Shown: in pieces, positions 19,614 to 34,409 of the stretch
How positions within the stretch are numbered: position 1 is the first letter of the stretch
Layout: each line of letters starts with the position of its first letter
Origin: Nannobrachium achirus
Lineage: Eukaryota; Chordata; Actinopteri; Myctophiformes; Myctophidae
Assembly (NCBI GenBank): GCA_963921795.1
Contig: OY997644.1
Span: 4,507,522 to 4,571,521, forward strand
Length of the DNA stretch: 64,000 bases
Direction: 5' to 3'
Program-made: the position numbers and the translations under genes
Notes under the pieces: generated by a model
What the model was told of the DNA's origin: nothing
Database searches by the model: none
What the model saw: only the letters and a program-made list of their open reading frames with translations

Positions 19614-21565
19614 TTACAGTATAGACACAGAGCCCTTCTTTTGGTTGGAGGGCCTGATTTTTTCACGGAGAGTACGAGCCATTTTATCGAGCAGTATATT
19701 TGTACTCTTTGCGTTTTCGAGGCTAGCTCTCGCAACCGTGATAGTTTTTATCATATCTCTACGAAGGATTGATTTAGCCTGGAGGATCCCCGAAAGGATA
19801 CTCTTTGTGTGTATACTGGCTATAGCACTAACTTTCCTGTCGACATTCAGGTCGGCCTTCTGTATCTCGTCTTGAATCACAGAAGATGCGTTCTCGATGC
19901 CAATGTGTATAGAACGTGTCTGGGCGTTTAATCTGCGGCCAATACTCTGATCTATTTGGGTGACATGGTCCGTCCCTGCAGCTGTCAACTGTCTCACTTT
20001 GTTGTTTAATGTTTGCACAATTATGTTTGTGTGTTTCCTGACCGTAGCCGTCATAGACTTGATACCTTTGGCCACCGCACCATGTATTTCGGTGCGCATA
20101 AAATCACGTAAATTCACAATCTCCCCAGCCCGAGGGATAATAACATCAGAAGTGAGTGATGCATTTTCTAAACCAGTACTACGATTACTAGTGCCATCAC
20201 TGCTACTACCAGACACAATTGTAGAAGACCCCTGCACGATCTCATCATCCCGGGGGAGAGAGGCAATTTCTAAACCAGTACTATGATTAGTAGCACTCAC
20301 AGTTGTAGAACACACCGGCACAATCGCCTCGAATAGTTCCGCCGCGTCAAAGTAGAACAGATCGTCTTCACGCTTCTGCGCTGCTTCGCTGTCGAGTGAT
20401 GCCACAGCTTGCCGGATATTGAGGAGACTCGCAGGGTCCGGATACGCTGGTACCGACGACGACGACCCTATAACAATAGAAAGTATGCTTTAATACACTG
20501 ATAGCCTACGGTAGAATACAGACACACATTGGTATTAGCGTTACAATTCACAAGTTCAATACAAACATTGAAAATATTTAAAAACGATCCCAGAAAATAG
20601 ATGATCTATAACCCATAACCCTGTCCAATCCTATTGATGTTCATCTTGTAAATACACGGAAGATATCATGTGATGGGTGAGATGACACTTACCGGCTATT
20701 TCACCATCGCCCCCTCCGGAAATGACGGGTTCTACGACCGTGTTCTCGACAGTGTTGTCAATCTCGGGCTCCCGCGGGGTATCTGTAACAATAGAAAGCA
20801 TTGTTTTAATAATACTACTACGACATGATACACTAGTCTTACACATTCGAAATAGTGTCACATCTCACAACTTCAATACAAAAACACTAAAAAAGAAAAA
20901 AAGAAAAACATTTTAGAAAATAACGCGATCTATAATCTCAACTCTATCCAATTCGAATGATATCCACAGTTGTAAAATACCTGGTAGATATCACGTTATC
21001 GAATGGGGCACTTACCGCTGGGTTCACTGGTGAGCTGTGTGGATATGTCTGGGTCCGCCGCCACAACCCTGGGCCTGTGGGCACTCTCCGACTTCCACGG
21101 GGTAGCTGTACAGATAGAAAAACAATGATTTGAAATACTAATAGATCTTGATAGATTACTGTTACACATTGGTAATAGTATCGTATCATACAACTTTCAA
21201 TAAAAACAATAAAAAAGAAAAACATTTTAGAAAACAGCCGATCTACATGCGTTTGAATAGTGTGCAAAACGGCTGATCTGCAGCTTGTAAATTTGCATGG
21301 AAAATATCAGGTTATGGGTTTGATATCATACTTACATAGTCTACGTTTCTTCCCTCTGTGTTGTACAATTGGACTATTCCCCCTCTTTCGCGACGTCACG
21401 ATCACCGGGGATACCGTCTGCTTTGAAGATCTACCTAGCCATGGAAAAGTATAGTTACCATAGTGTATATACATCACACATGCATCTGCCATATAGTACA
21501 CATATTCACGTTCGTATTACCAGAGAATATCGTATCAGATTCCACTCACCATCTGGATTTGCCAT
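19614..21565 (-). CDS. Polinton right terminal gene, five exons with tandemly duplicated exons, 382 aa
   Basis: Exons on the minus strand: 21565-21550, 21434-21336, 21105-21016, 20782-20693 and 20467-19614. Every intron is GT-AG (donors GTGAGT or GTAAGT; the last three acceptors are CTGTACAG, TTGTTACAG and TTGTTATAG) and every junction is phase 1, so the frame is open to the stop. Exon 1 encodes only MANPD plus one base. Exon 2 is basic (SRKRG, GKKRRL), a possible nuclear signal. Exons 3 and 4 are both exactly 90 nt and start CTACCCCG and ATACCCCG. The last exon has a Ser/Thr-rich part and then a long helical, coiled-coil-like region without known motifs. I do not recognise the family. Terminal position and a TTAAATAG about 85 nt upstream mirror the left terminal gene. 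Confidence 0.75.
20468..21335 (-). repeat. Intron-exon tandem duplications in the right terminal gene
   Basis: Three intron segments (21335-21106, 21015-20783, 20692-20468) share ordered blocks: a GTAAGT donor, a GATATCA-type block, a GATCTAT/GATCTAC block, an A-rich run and a CTATNNGTTANAG-like acceptor. With the 90-nt exons they form units of about 320-325 bp, indicating duplication of a whole intron-exon unit. Confidence 0.65.
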
Positions 21566-21645
21566 GATTGCTCTAGATGAAGAAGCCGCAAAAAGTGTAG
21601 ACCAGCTTGAGATCTTAGGAGACCGGTTACAGGACTATCCCGCCA

Positions 21646-21653
21646 CTATTTAA
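21646..21653 (-). promoter_or_regulatory. TATA-like element of the right terminal Polinton gene
   Basis: The minus strand reads TTAAATAG about 85 nt before the ATG at 21565. A second candidate, TATATTTAAA, lies further upstream at 21811-21820. Confidence 0.4.
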
Positions 21654-21660
21654 CTAGTGG

Positions 21661-21875
21661 TGACCCCTCCCATCCCCACCCATGATTCGCTGGTATTGTA
21701 TACCGGCAACCAATTATATGTGTTGCTCGGTGTAGATTGCCTCCACCATCCCCACCAGCCCCACGGTCTCCCCTGCTGGAATAATAATATTATTGATACG
21801 CTCACATTTTAAATATAGAAAACGTTTTTGGTGAATCTATTTAATGCTAAAAGTAAAACATACACACACACACAG

Positions 21876-21943
<68 letters not shown>

Positions 21944-21944
21944 A

Positions 21945-22031
<87 letters not shown>

Positions 22032-22032
22032 C

Positions 22033-22095
<63 letters not shown>

Positions 22096-22733
22096 ACATA
22101 CACACACACACACACACACACGCCTGCATACACACATACACACAGACTAACCACGCTATAATGAATAACCAATAGCCAGTTGTTGGTGCATCATCCCAGT
22201 ATGAGGCCGTGAGCGACCCCTCCAACTCTCACTGACCCCCGACCACAGAAATTACCCTCATAACACATCTCCCCATCCATCCTCACCCCAATACAAGCTC
22301 CTGTATCCATCTTTGTTTTAATTCTATACCATCCATAACCGTTTTGCATACACCCCCATCTCAATGGTACAAAATCTATTCACAGCATTGCACCCTATTG
22401 TTCTTCTGCATAGTATAGCTAATCTATAGTACCCCCTCGAACCCTCAAAGACCATCTCGTCATCATCACCCCGCTAGCTGGCCGAGATTAGCACAGTGTG
22501 AGGCTATGGTCAACCCTGCACCCACTGTCCCATGCCCCCCCCCCCCGACCTCATCAACCTGTGATCATCTTTGTTTTAAATAAGATCCATGACCCTTCTG
22601 CCTGTGGGCACGACCCCTGATAGAAAGATCTATTCAATGCACTGTCACCTATTGTTCTAGACCTAGTGGAACTAATCTGCAGTATCCCCTTCACAACTCA
22701 AAAATAATCTCTTCTCGCATCCCACAAAGGGAA
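21661..22733. other. Right subterminal non-coding region of the Polinton
   Basis: No gene is supported. It contains a long CA tract (21859-22143) and two degenerate repeat units of roughly 250 bp, recognisable by ATCTTTGTTTTAA (about 22310 and 22568), CACCCTATTGTTCT / CACCTATTGTTCTAG (about 22391 and 22647) and a pyrimidine-rich block (CTCCCCATCC, CCCCCCCCCC). Such subterminal repeats may bind replication or packaging proteins, but nothing here proves it. Confidence 0.55.
21859..22143. repeat. (CA)n microsatellite with interruptions
   Basis: About 285 bp of CA with occasional CATA, CCCA and CAGA interruptions. All long frames over it are artefacts. Confidence 0.97.
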
Positions 22734-22880
22734 CCTCATCCTGTCCATTCACTAATTACAGTCACGGTAAAGCCATCCTTTAGAAAAACAATAAAACCCC
22801 ACACTGTCTTTAAGAATGAACACCAAACAATACACCCCAACATGAGCCCTTTATACACTTTTGAAACACACACACACACA

Positions 22881-22924
<44 letters not shown>

Positions 22925-23018
22925 TGCACATGCACGCGCACATGCACGCGCACACGCACGTACACCTACTGTGACGTCACCAACTGCCCTCCCGCCAAAC
23001 ACTGCCCTCTATTCTACT
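22734..23018. repeat. Polinton right terminal inverted repeat
   Basis: Reverse complement of 6565-6950. Here the microsatellite is a CGCA tract (about 22882-22924) with little pure CA. The outermost bases are ...CTATTCTACT, followed by the CATATG duplication. TGACGTCA is conserved (22972-22979). Confidence 0.95.
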
Positions 23019-23024
23019 CATATG
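23019..23024. repeat. Polinton target-site duplication, right
   Basis: CATATG immediately after the right terminal repeat, matching 6559-6564. Confidence 0.93.
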
Positions 23025-23062
23025 GTACTTTAACTCTCTAACTCTCTCTCTCTCTCTCCCTC

Positions 23063-23147
<85 letters not shown>

Positions 23148-23650
23148 GGAGAATGCAATGGTCAGAGTTTGAACAATGACCGTCAAGCTTTGACCCCTGA
23201 ACATTCTGACCCCTGAAGTGTGTTATTTATTTGTGGAACTAATTAAAGATGTTTAATTTAATTAATTCAGTCCATGATTAAACGTGTGCAGCCCAAGGTG
23301 TGAATGGAGAGGTTTAATTCTTTAAATTCCCGTGGCTTTGGTTCCCATGGCCACTATCATCTTTCCTTCTTGTGCAAACACCTTTACCACGTGTCGAGAT
23401 TCCTAGGGTTTTTTGGCTCATCCACAATAGTTCATCTGTCTAGAGTCTAGACTGTCTTGTGTCAAGATGATGAAAACGCATAACTTCCTTATTAAAGGTA
23501 GATTATTATGTTTCTTTCCTCATCGCTTTCATTGTCTTAAAGGTTATTGTTAATCATGTTGTTGTTGCAGGTTAGGCTACAGATTCCTGATCAGTCACAC
23601 TGTACCTTCCATGGTTGCCTCCATGTTCCCCCCCTTCTGGACAAACAGGG
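23025..23650. pseudogene. Retroelement relic: rest of copy B and partial copy C
   Basis: GTACTTTAACTCTC and the CT/GCGT/TG tracts continue copy B exactly where copy A continues past its CATATG. At about 23266 a third copy starts with ATTCAGTCCATGATTAAACG, matching copies at 4292 and 5578, and ends near 23650 before the gag-pro part. Confidence 0.75.
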
Positions 23651-25607
<1,957 letters not shown>

Positions 25608-25614
25608 TATAAAA
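25608..25614 (+). promoter_or_regulatory. TATA box of the ZP-domain gene
   Basis: TATAAAA lies 35-41 nt upstream of the ATG at 25649, so the 5' UTR would be very short. Confidence 0.65.
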
Positions 25615-25648
25615 CACCATAGTGGAACGTATTCTCTCTCAGTAAACC

Positions 25649-26395
25649 ATGAGTGTCTCTTCAGTAGCAGTGGTGTTGCTGTTGCTCTGCGGAGCCCAGC
25701 ATGCTGGAGCCTCGCAGTTTCAAGGAACTGTCATCACCTATGACCCAAAGGACACGCACGCAGATGGAACTATGACGGTAGGTACAGGTCAAGGTTATTA
25801 TAGTTAATTCTAACTAAATAATGAAAACGAAAAAAAAAGGTAACAATGTGACTTACAAAGTACAAAGAATGTAACTATATTGATAAAACAAACTAAAATC
25901 ATTGAACACGTCCTTACTTTAAGACTAATTATTTCAAACATAATTTCTTTGCCAATGTTAGGTTTTAGTTTTAGTAACTTTACCAAACAGAGACATGATG
26001 AAAGTCATGCATGTATAACCTTTATATCCTTATCTTCTAATTCCAGGTGGTTTTGCGCTATAAGACAGCCTTTGCATCATGCTCAAGTTCAGACATATGG
26101 GAGTGTTATCATGGGTCCTGTGGCAGTGATACCCTGCAGGGACCCTACACGGTGCAGGCAACCGCAGACTGGTGTCAACGAGAAGGAATCATGACTCGAC
26201 GGGTTCCCATCAACGCTCACTTCCATTTGGTGTGAGTGAAGAGAGATTCACTATTACACAACAAACAAAAACAATGAGACTTTAAATAGTATTTTCATGT
26301 TCCCCCCCCCTTTTTTTCCCTATATATTCTTTTTATAATCACATGTCCAAAATAGGGATAGTAAATTGATTACTTTAATTAAATAACATGATATA

Positions 26396-26462
<67 letters not shown>

Positions 26463-28214
26463 TAATCAATATAGTTTGATTAACTGTTGCACCCTATGTG
26501 TTTTTCCTTTACAATTTATGTATTTATTTTTGTTTCTCAATTGCTTCATCTGACATAATGTGCGAACAATTATGACAGAAATACCAAACCACTTAATAAT
26601 AATAATAATAATCTCATCTCACACAGGTTACGAGGTAGTGCCTGGGAGAGTAACAGAAATAGCATTGGGAGCTGGCATGCTTATAATTGGGTGACCCTCA
26701 TGACTAGATCAGACACTGGGAAAGCCAACAGGTCTCCTCAGACCACCATCATACCTTCACTACGGTAACATAACACACTTCTCTTTTGTTTAAATATTTT
26801 GTTTATACATAAGGTATAGTTATGTATTTATAATACATTGTACTAGATACTTCTACGAAAAACAAGTGAAAAATAAACTAATTATATAATCTCACTCTGT
26901 CTCTTATTTTCGTTCTGTTTCTGTCTCTCAGAGTTCCTTCTAACTGTGGGAGAAGCTTCAACCTGTTAGCATTTGACCCAGATGGAGACCGGGTTAAATG
27001 TCAACCTAGTGCTACTCTTCCTTCTGTTCTCAGCTTATCATATACCGTGAGTTGATAAATAAGAACATAGATCACATCATACTGATGCAAACATGTATGT
27101 TCTACTATAATCATGATTACTGTCATAATTAGTCTGTACTGTTTTTCTCTACACCTCTTAAAAATGTGATCCATTGTTTCTCCTGGTTTGTTTTTGTACT
27201 CTTCCTGTCCTGTGTTCCTTCTCCCTTCTTTCAGAATTGCATTTTGTCATTTGCTGCCACCAGCAGCAGTAATGCAGGAACCTACGTTGTCCAGTTGCAT
27301 ATGATGGACTATCCCAACCAGTCCATCACCATCACAAACACTGGAGGATCTCAGTCCACTCGCACTACCGGCCACTATCTCTCCTATATACCTCTACAGT
27401 TTGCTGTCGACGGTACACAGTTAAACCCTTAGTTCATCTAAAAACTGACCCCTAGTGGTCTATTTTCTTAGGGGTTCCTGGCAACTCAACCAGTTAATAT
27501 GCTAATAAAGTGAATGGATAATCAAAGTAAATCAATAATCTAACATATTAAAACGTAAAGCTGTTAAATTGTTTATATTTCCCCTTTGTGTTCAGTGTAT
27601 GGATCAGTACCCAGCTGTACAGAGGGACGGTATCTACCCAGGTTCCTGCCTCCCACCCCGGCTAACAGAGCACGGCTCTACACCCATGTTGGACACAGAC
27701 TGGAAATCACCATCAACACACAGGCAACACAGGCCACGTGAGTAAAAGACAACAAGACTGAGGCCCTCCACTCCAGTACAGTAAAAAGTAGCATTCAGCC
27801 TAGAACTACACAGCACAGTGTTTTCCGTAACATAACATTCCTTTAAAGTGATTTTTTTTGCCCTGTGGTGTTAATGTATCAGATGTGTGTTTTGTCCTTG
27901 TCCATGTGTAAAGGGGTTCTGCACATCTGCCTTACAGAATGAAGTCATTTAGTTGGTGTTTTGTTGTCCTGTGGTGTCCCTTCTAAAGGTCTGAAAAAGT
28001 AGATTAAAACGTTTGAACCATGTTCTCTTCTCTGGTGGTGTTGTAGGGTCTCACAGCTGTTGTTCAGTGGACCCCACAACATGATCCTGACTGTACCAGC
28101 ACAGGGACAGTTCATCCTGAGATGGACAGCATCACAGTCAGAGGTTGGAGAACATCACCCTGTCTGCTTTGTTGCTCAGACCAACAGGTCAGCTTTATTT
28201 AATTGATCTTCCTT

Positions 28215-28277
<63 letters not shown>

Positions 28278-29586
28278 GCCCATTTTACTTTTCCTTTTGT
28301 CTTAGACTTATAGAGTATTATTTTCTGTGTCATTAGATCAGTTACAATATTACAGAGCATGATGATAAAAGCAATGTGTTATTTGTAGTAAGTAGTTCTC
28401 CCTGTTTGTGTTAGTGCTATTGGGATCTACAAAATCTGTATAGCAGAGATCCTACCATATCATTGGCTGGATAAAGAAGAAAAATCACCACTGAGAAAAT
28501 GTATTGATTGAAGACTTTATTAGAAGTTTGCATAGAAAAAAGTACGGTTACGGTACAGTTTCATGACGACGGTACAGTTCACTGGTACAAAGTCAACTAA
28601 AAGGAGATCCTAGGAAAGCACTTGACTTATTTACACTGGAAACCATTGAAGTATCTCATATAACATTGAATGACAGACGGATAGAACACAGTACTATGCA
28701 GTACATATGCTCATGAGAAAAATAAATAAATAAATAAATAAATAGAAAATGTTAACTGAAATGTTTTGTAAACTCTAATCTTCATAGTGTTGTACCAGTA
28801 AACAAAGTATTACGTTTACTGGTACAGTACAGTTTACTGGGGGGGGGGGGGGTCAAGTTATTGCTTCACTTCTTTTTAATAACTAAAATGAGTTTGTTTT
28901 CACAGTGCGGACAAATATCAGTCGGAGCTTCGCTGTGTCATCGTCTCTGTCTCAAATGGTGGGTGAAACGTAACACCTGTTTACTACTGCATCATATTTC
29001 AAATTCAGAAATCTGAGGAAGTGGTTTGATGAGTTACATGTGTCATTGTTGTTATCTCCACCTGCAGCGACTACAACCATGGCCCCCACTACCACAGAAC
29101 CACTGTCTCGTAAGTCTAACAAAATTATGATACTAAATCTAAAGCAAATGAACAACCTATGTGGGTTATACTATTATCATCATGATCTTCTGGAAACCTT
29201 TCATTTCAGTGAAAGCCAATGTGATTTGCGATGAGACCGCCATGACAGTAGAGGTGAACAAATCCTCATTCCGGGGACTTGAAGGACATCTGCGACTCAA
29301 TGATCCAAGCAACGTAGCCTGCAGCCTGGAAAGCCAACAAAACAGCACTCACATCATAGCAGTGATCCCCCTCAGTGGCTGTGGTACTGAGATTGAGGTA
29401 ACGAAGTCATACCTGGATGCTAGTTGGTCACATCTGTTCTACTTTACACCTTTGTGCATTTACTAAAGGTTAGTTTTACACATAGTTATGTAATGGGGCT
29501 GTGCTACTAGAGAGCTGTGTTATATGTATTGTTCTGTTGCACTGCCTCTTTAAGGAATGTGATCTGTCTGTCTGTCTGTCTGTCTA

Positions 29587-29617
<31 letters not shown>

Positions 29618-29667
29618 TCCTGCATGCCAGCATGCCAACCTGTCAGACACGCACGCGCGCGCACGCA

Positions 29668-29737
<70 letters not shown>

Positions 29738-29744
29738 TAAACAC

Positions 29745-29788
<44 letters not shown>

Positions 29789-31996
29789 GGACAACTACAA
29801 ATAACAATGCAACAATGCTTATGCAATCAGGCTGCAAACAGACTCCAGTGTTCAACGTTGGTATCACTTTAATCCAAGTTGTTAGTTCATAACTACTGGA
29901 TCAGAATAAACTCTTATAACTACTGGGTTAGACTGAAGTCTTATCTTCATAACTACTGGGTCAGACTAAACTCTTATCTTCACTGGGTTAGACTAAACTC
30001 TTACCTTCAGAACGACTGGGTCAGACTAAACTCCTATCTTCATAACCACTGGGTTAGACTAAACTAAAATCTCCTGCGTACAGGAGGATGACGAGAACCT
30101 CATCTTCAAAAATGCCATCACCACCGTTGACAACACCAGTGACGTCATCACCCGCACGCACCTGTTGGAGGTGGAGGTCTACTGCCAGTACCCCAAGACT
30201 GGCAACGTGACCCTGAGTTACAGCGTCCACAGAAACAACGTCACGGTCCAGGAGAAGGGCTTCGGTACGTTCACCTACCAGTTTGAGTTCTTTCACAGCC
30301 GGCGTTTCACCTCCATGATGGACCCCCGCTCCTATCCACTGGAGTACGACGTAGGGGACAAGATCTACATGGAGATAGAGGCCTCGTCTTCACTTAACAA
30401 CACCGAACTGTTTGTGGTGTCCTGCAGAGCTGCGCCGTACGACAACCCCAGCTACCAACCAGCCTACTCCATCATAGAACATGGGTGAGTGCAGTTTACA
30501 ACACAGCACACACGCATGCACACGCTTTAGTCTTTTTTTAAGCCATATTTAAGCTGTTTCAATAGGGGGGAGTGGAGATCATAGCCTGGTTATTTCTGGG
30601 TCTGAACAGCCTAGGAACCTCTGATTTAGGTTATTGTTATTATAGTATTAATGATATTTGAGCTTCCAGTTGAGTAAGTTACAAGCCAGGGGGAATACCA
30701 CGTAACAGAATACAGCAACATTGTCACACAATGAATTCATTACTGCTTTAAATAATTTCTCTCACATAAATGCCTGCTTTTGTGTGTTCTAAACTGCACA
30801 AAAAATGTTATGTTCATGTAATTATACAATTATACTATTTGTTTTTTGTGAGAATATACACCACCCTCTCTTAGCATCAATAGGTGTTTTGTTCTTGTTT
30901 CCAACCAGGTGTACCGTGGACCACACTGTTGAAGTTCTTTCACCACGCCATGAGAGACATTTCCAGTTTTCAATGGAGGCCTTCAAATTCATAGGATCAC
31001 ATGATCAGGTAAACAGGGTTTTTTGTATTTTTTTTTTTAATGTTTCGGGGCTTTTGCCTTTAGTAGACTGACAGGAAATGGGGAGAGATGGGGAGTGACG
31101 CGCAGCGACATCTGGTCGGGCTCGGGAATCGAACCAGCGACCCGCTGCAGGCTACACAGAGCCTATGTGGTATGCGGCTGGAACAGTGGACAGGGAACTG
31201 TTTAGCTCCAGTGATGGTACAATTATTTCCACAAAGAAAGGAGGTTTTAAACTGTGTTTGTCTCAGGTGTACATCAGCTGTTCTGTTATGCTGTGTGAAG
31301 CCGGGAACCCCAACGCCAGATGTTCCAAGGGATGCATCAACTCCACTCAGTCTGGAGCCAACCATCGACGGAAGAGAGAGGCTGTCATTCAAACTGCAAG
31401 GCACTACATTTCCCAGGGTCCCCTGCGCTTGAGAAGGTCGTCTGAGATCACAGGTGACTCTGAAACCTTTCTCAAGTCTGTGAAAAAAAGTCAAAACGAT
31501 GTCTCCCCGGGACTCAAACTAGTGAAGATCTACAAGCTCACAACACGTCGCCATGTAACATGTTGTGAGCTTGTAGATCGGCTATTTTCACTACTTCTTA
31601 AAAGTTTTTTAAATGGGATTATTTATAAAATAAAAATACAAAACATAATATGACGAATTTTGATTTTTGGGGGGGACTTTTTTGAAAATCTTTTGAAATA
31701 AACAAAATGTAGGAACGAAAGGGGTATTTACTCACAACCAATACATATTGGTCTGCGACCCACATGGGTCCTGACCCACTGTTGTTCTATTACGCATGAT
31801 CTCACAGTGTTGTTGTTGTTGTTGTTGTTGTTGTTGTGGTTTTCCCTCAGCTACCAGCCTGAACCTGAACCTGAACCTGGTCTTCATCGCGGGATGTCTT
31901 CTCACAGTGGTCGCCATGATCTGTGCAGTGGCCATCTACAAGGTCCAGAAGACGACAAGGGTGAAATATGAGCTGCTGCCATCTACTGAAGGTTAA
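25649..31996 (+). CDS. Zona pellucida (ZP) domain-containing type I membrane protein, 14 exons, 714 aa
   Basis: Exons: 25649-25777, 26047-26231, 26627-26764, 26932-27046, 27235-27412, 27596-27737, 28047-28187, 28906-28958, 29068-29109, 29210-29397, 30084-30484, 30909-31008, 31267-31453, 31851-31996. All junctions are GT-AG and in phase. A signal peptide (VAVVLLLLCGAQHAGAS) is followed by a Cys-containing extracellular region repeated in style across exons 2-8 (CYHGSCGSDT, AFDPDGDRVKCQ), then a Thr/Pro linker (exon 9). The ZP module runs from VICDETAMTVEV (about 376) to CSKGCINST (about 630). A furin-type site, RRKR, is at about 638-641 and a transmembrane helix at about 676-696, with a short cytoplasmic tail. 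This is the classical layout of ZP proteins that polymerise after cleavage. The exact member is not identified. No break is seen. Confidence 0.9.
26399..26459. repeat. (TA)n microsatellite in intron 2 of the ZP gene
   Basis: About 30 TA dinucleotides. Confidence 0.97.
28213..28278. repeat. (CTGT)n microsatellite in intron 7 of the ZP gene
   Basis: About 16 CTGT units. A second CTGT tract at 29561-29616, followed by CGCA, CA and GA tracts to 29785, lies in intron 10. Confidence 0.95.
29880..30066. repeat. Short tandem repeat in intron 10 of the ZP gene
   Basis: About seven copies of a 25-33-bp unit containing AACTACTGGGTTAGACTAAA and a CTTATCTTCA spacer, ending just before exon 11. Confidence 0.85.
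31522..31591. repeat. Palindrome-family copy, core CACAACACG/CATGTTGTG
   Basis: Located in intron 13 of the ZP gene. AGATCTACAAGCTC pairs with GAGCTTGTAGATC. GTGAA and TTCAC extend the outer stem. Confidence 0.8.
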
Positions 31997-33619
31997 GGCA
32001 GCAATGTGTGTGGTGTCTGACAAGCATAACGACTTCAGCTACACCGCCCCCTTCTGGTGGACCCCTAGTGTTGCCTCCGCACTATAGGGCCGCTGGGCAA
32101 TTAACCCAACATAATATGTTTGGTTAATGTTCAATATATTATGTCGAAACAGATATATTGAACCAATTTATAACCACTTATAACCCATTAATCAAGGTGA
32201 TGGGAAGATTGCAGATGCAAAAGTTTCTTTTTTTTTCTTTTTTTTTTGGTTAGACTGTGTGTTCTTCTGTATACTATAGACCAGTCGTTCCCAAACTGTT
32301 TTTATGATGTGGGTGGAACCATGAGATAAAGTGGTACTAAAATTGGCTTGAATGGATTGACTCTACATGGTTCTCATCGTGGTACCGTGCTAATCTTCTC
32401 TGTATCGTTAACATTTTAGCCCAAAGACAGTGCCCCGTCGCCAACAAAGAGCATTTTGGTATTGCATCTGAAATGGCTTGGAATTAGAAACAGACAGATC
32501 ATGAAATTTAAATATCCGAGAGGTTGTTTAGACTAAAACCTTATAAAACCGTATTATGGACCAATATGTATACAAAATATATATTTTTGAAAAGCATGGT
32601 GGGGGGGGAATCATCTGAAACATAATTTTATACAATGTGTAGTGGGAGTCCCTGCTTCATCTCTATAGGAGATGATGCAAGAAGAAGGAAAAAGAAACCA
32701 AAAAAAAAACAAGAAGGCCCCTGATATAGAGGGTCTTACTCAAGATGTGAACCCTATTTGACTGGGCAATGAACCTGAGTGACATTTGACATAACGCATA
32801 CATTATATTTGAGCAATGATCTGTAATAATGTAGAAACCTATAACTACTAATATATACTGTCTCTTTTTTACTAACTCTGATGATTTAATTAAAAAAAAA
32901 GTGCTGAGCCCTCGTGGCAGGGCTCAGGTGAATGTTCAAATAAATTACCAAAGCATGCTTCTCTGTTTGTGACACTTTAACATTAAATGCACACTGTGGG
33001 GCAGCAGTGTTTTAAAAAACAGTTTGGTATATTTGGTACCATGTTTGATGTTTACCTGGAATTTGTAGCCCACAGAAGCACCAAATAGTTTCTGATTAGA
33101 CGTTGCTAAGCCAGGAAAGGCAAGAAGCGCACCACCTTGTAGTGTACATGCACTGCGGCGCAGTAGCTCAGCTAACAACACTGTAGTGTAGAGCTCAAGA
33201 CCCTGGTGTTAGGTAGGAGAGTGTGGAGGGTTCCAGGAGTCCCGAGCTGGTGTTGGCTAGAGTCTAGACCACACTCTCGCATCGCAGACGTTGATACCAG
33301 GCCTGGAATTTGGACATTTTAGAGGCAAGGCCAACAAAAGACACTGGTGTCTACATGACAAGAAAGAGACACTGATGTCTACTGTATATATTGACAAGAA
33401 AGAGACAGAGGATTAAATGATACAGTCAGCTTTAGGGCATTAAGGCCACTGAGGCCTCAGGTCATTGGTTTGGGGGGCACAAGGCCAAACTAAGGGGCAA
33501 CGGCGGCCATGGCCTTCATGGCCTCCATGAAATTCCTGCCCTGGTTGATACATTACTGATCGTGCACTTTTTAGTTGCTCTTGGTGGATGAGGGTCAGAG
33601 AACTGTAACCTATAATCAT

Positions 33620-33696
<77 letters not shown>

Positions 33697-34409
33697 AATC
33701 TAAAGTGACAAAAACAAGGAAACAGCTAGGCCGATTATCCACTTTTAACCTCTTGAACCCCAGGAGTCCGCCTAAAATGTATGCCCAAATTGGAACCGTT
33801 GTGGACACAAAACTACAATGATTGTGGCTACTCTTGACCCACCAAATGTCAGCTAACCCCTGAAACCCCTGTTTGGTGCAACAGAGTCTGTTTCTGTCTG
33901 TTGAACTTGCAGACCCAACAGACTCTGTTGCACCAAAAGTTTAATATAGTTCAACTTGAGACTTCTGATATTAAAATGAATTATTCCAAGAACTTTTCTA
34001 GTCTTAAAACCGACTTTAGTGAGTGGAGAGTCAGAGTTTGGGATAGGAAAACTGCTAGAAGACTGAGGAGATATAATGTGATTAGTGACAACAGCAGTGC
34101 GATCATTATTATGTAAGTGATGTGAAGGAATTCTATTTGATAATGACAGGTATTTGATGTGAGACAGAGACAGAAGGATCAGCAATAAATGTATCTGTCC
34201 ACAAGGGGGCAGAGATGAGACACGAAGCGGCAGGATCCACAAAATTATAGGATTAGCAGTGGAAGGTGTCTCTCGTTGTCTGATTTGGAACATGCCGCGA
34301 TACATATCATGGTTTATAACACATGGGTGTTATTACAGTTGATAAAGCTTTTAATTTTGTATTCCTGTCCTGTGTGTGGGTGATAAAAAAAAAAAAAAAA
34401 AAAAAAAAA
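31997..34409. other. 3' flank of the ZP gene and repeats
   Basis: An AATAAA near 32939 could end the transcript. A CT tract lies at 33622-33694. The segment 33310-33540 (with CAGGCCTGGAATTT and GGCCATGGCCTTCATGG) recurs inverted near 40260-40700, so it is part of an interspersed repeat. No further gene is supported. Confidence 0.5.

Noticed and set aside
21241-21300. A palindrome-family copy inside the Polinton intron (GCCGATCTACATG ... CTGATCTGCAGCTTG)
   Set aside because: The paralogous introns have similar but non-palindromic sequence at this place, so chance divergence is more likely.
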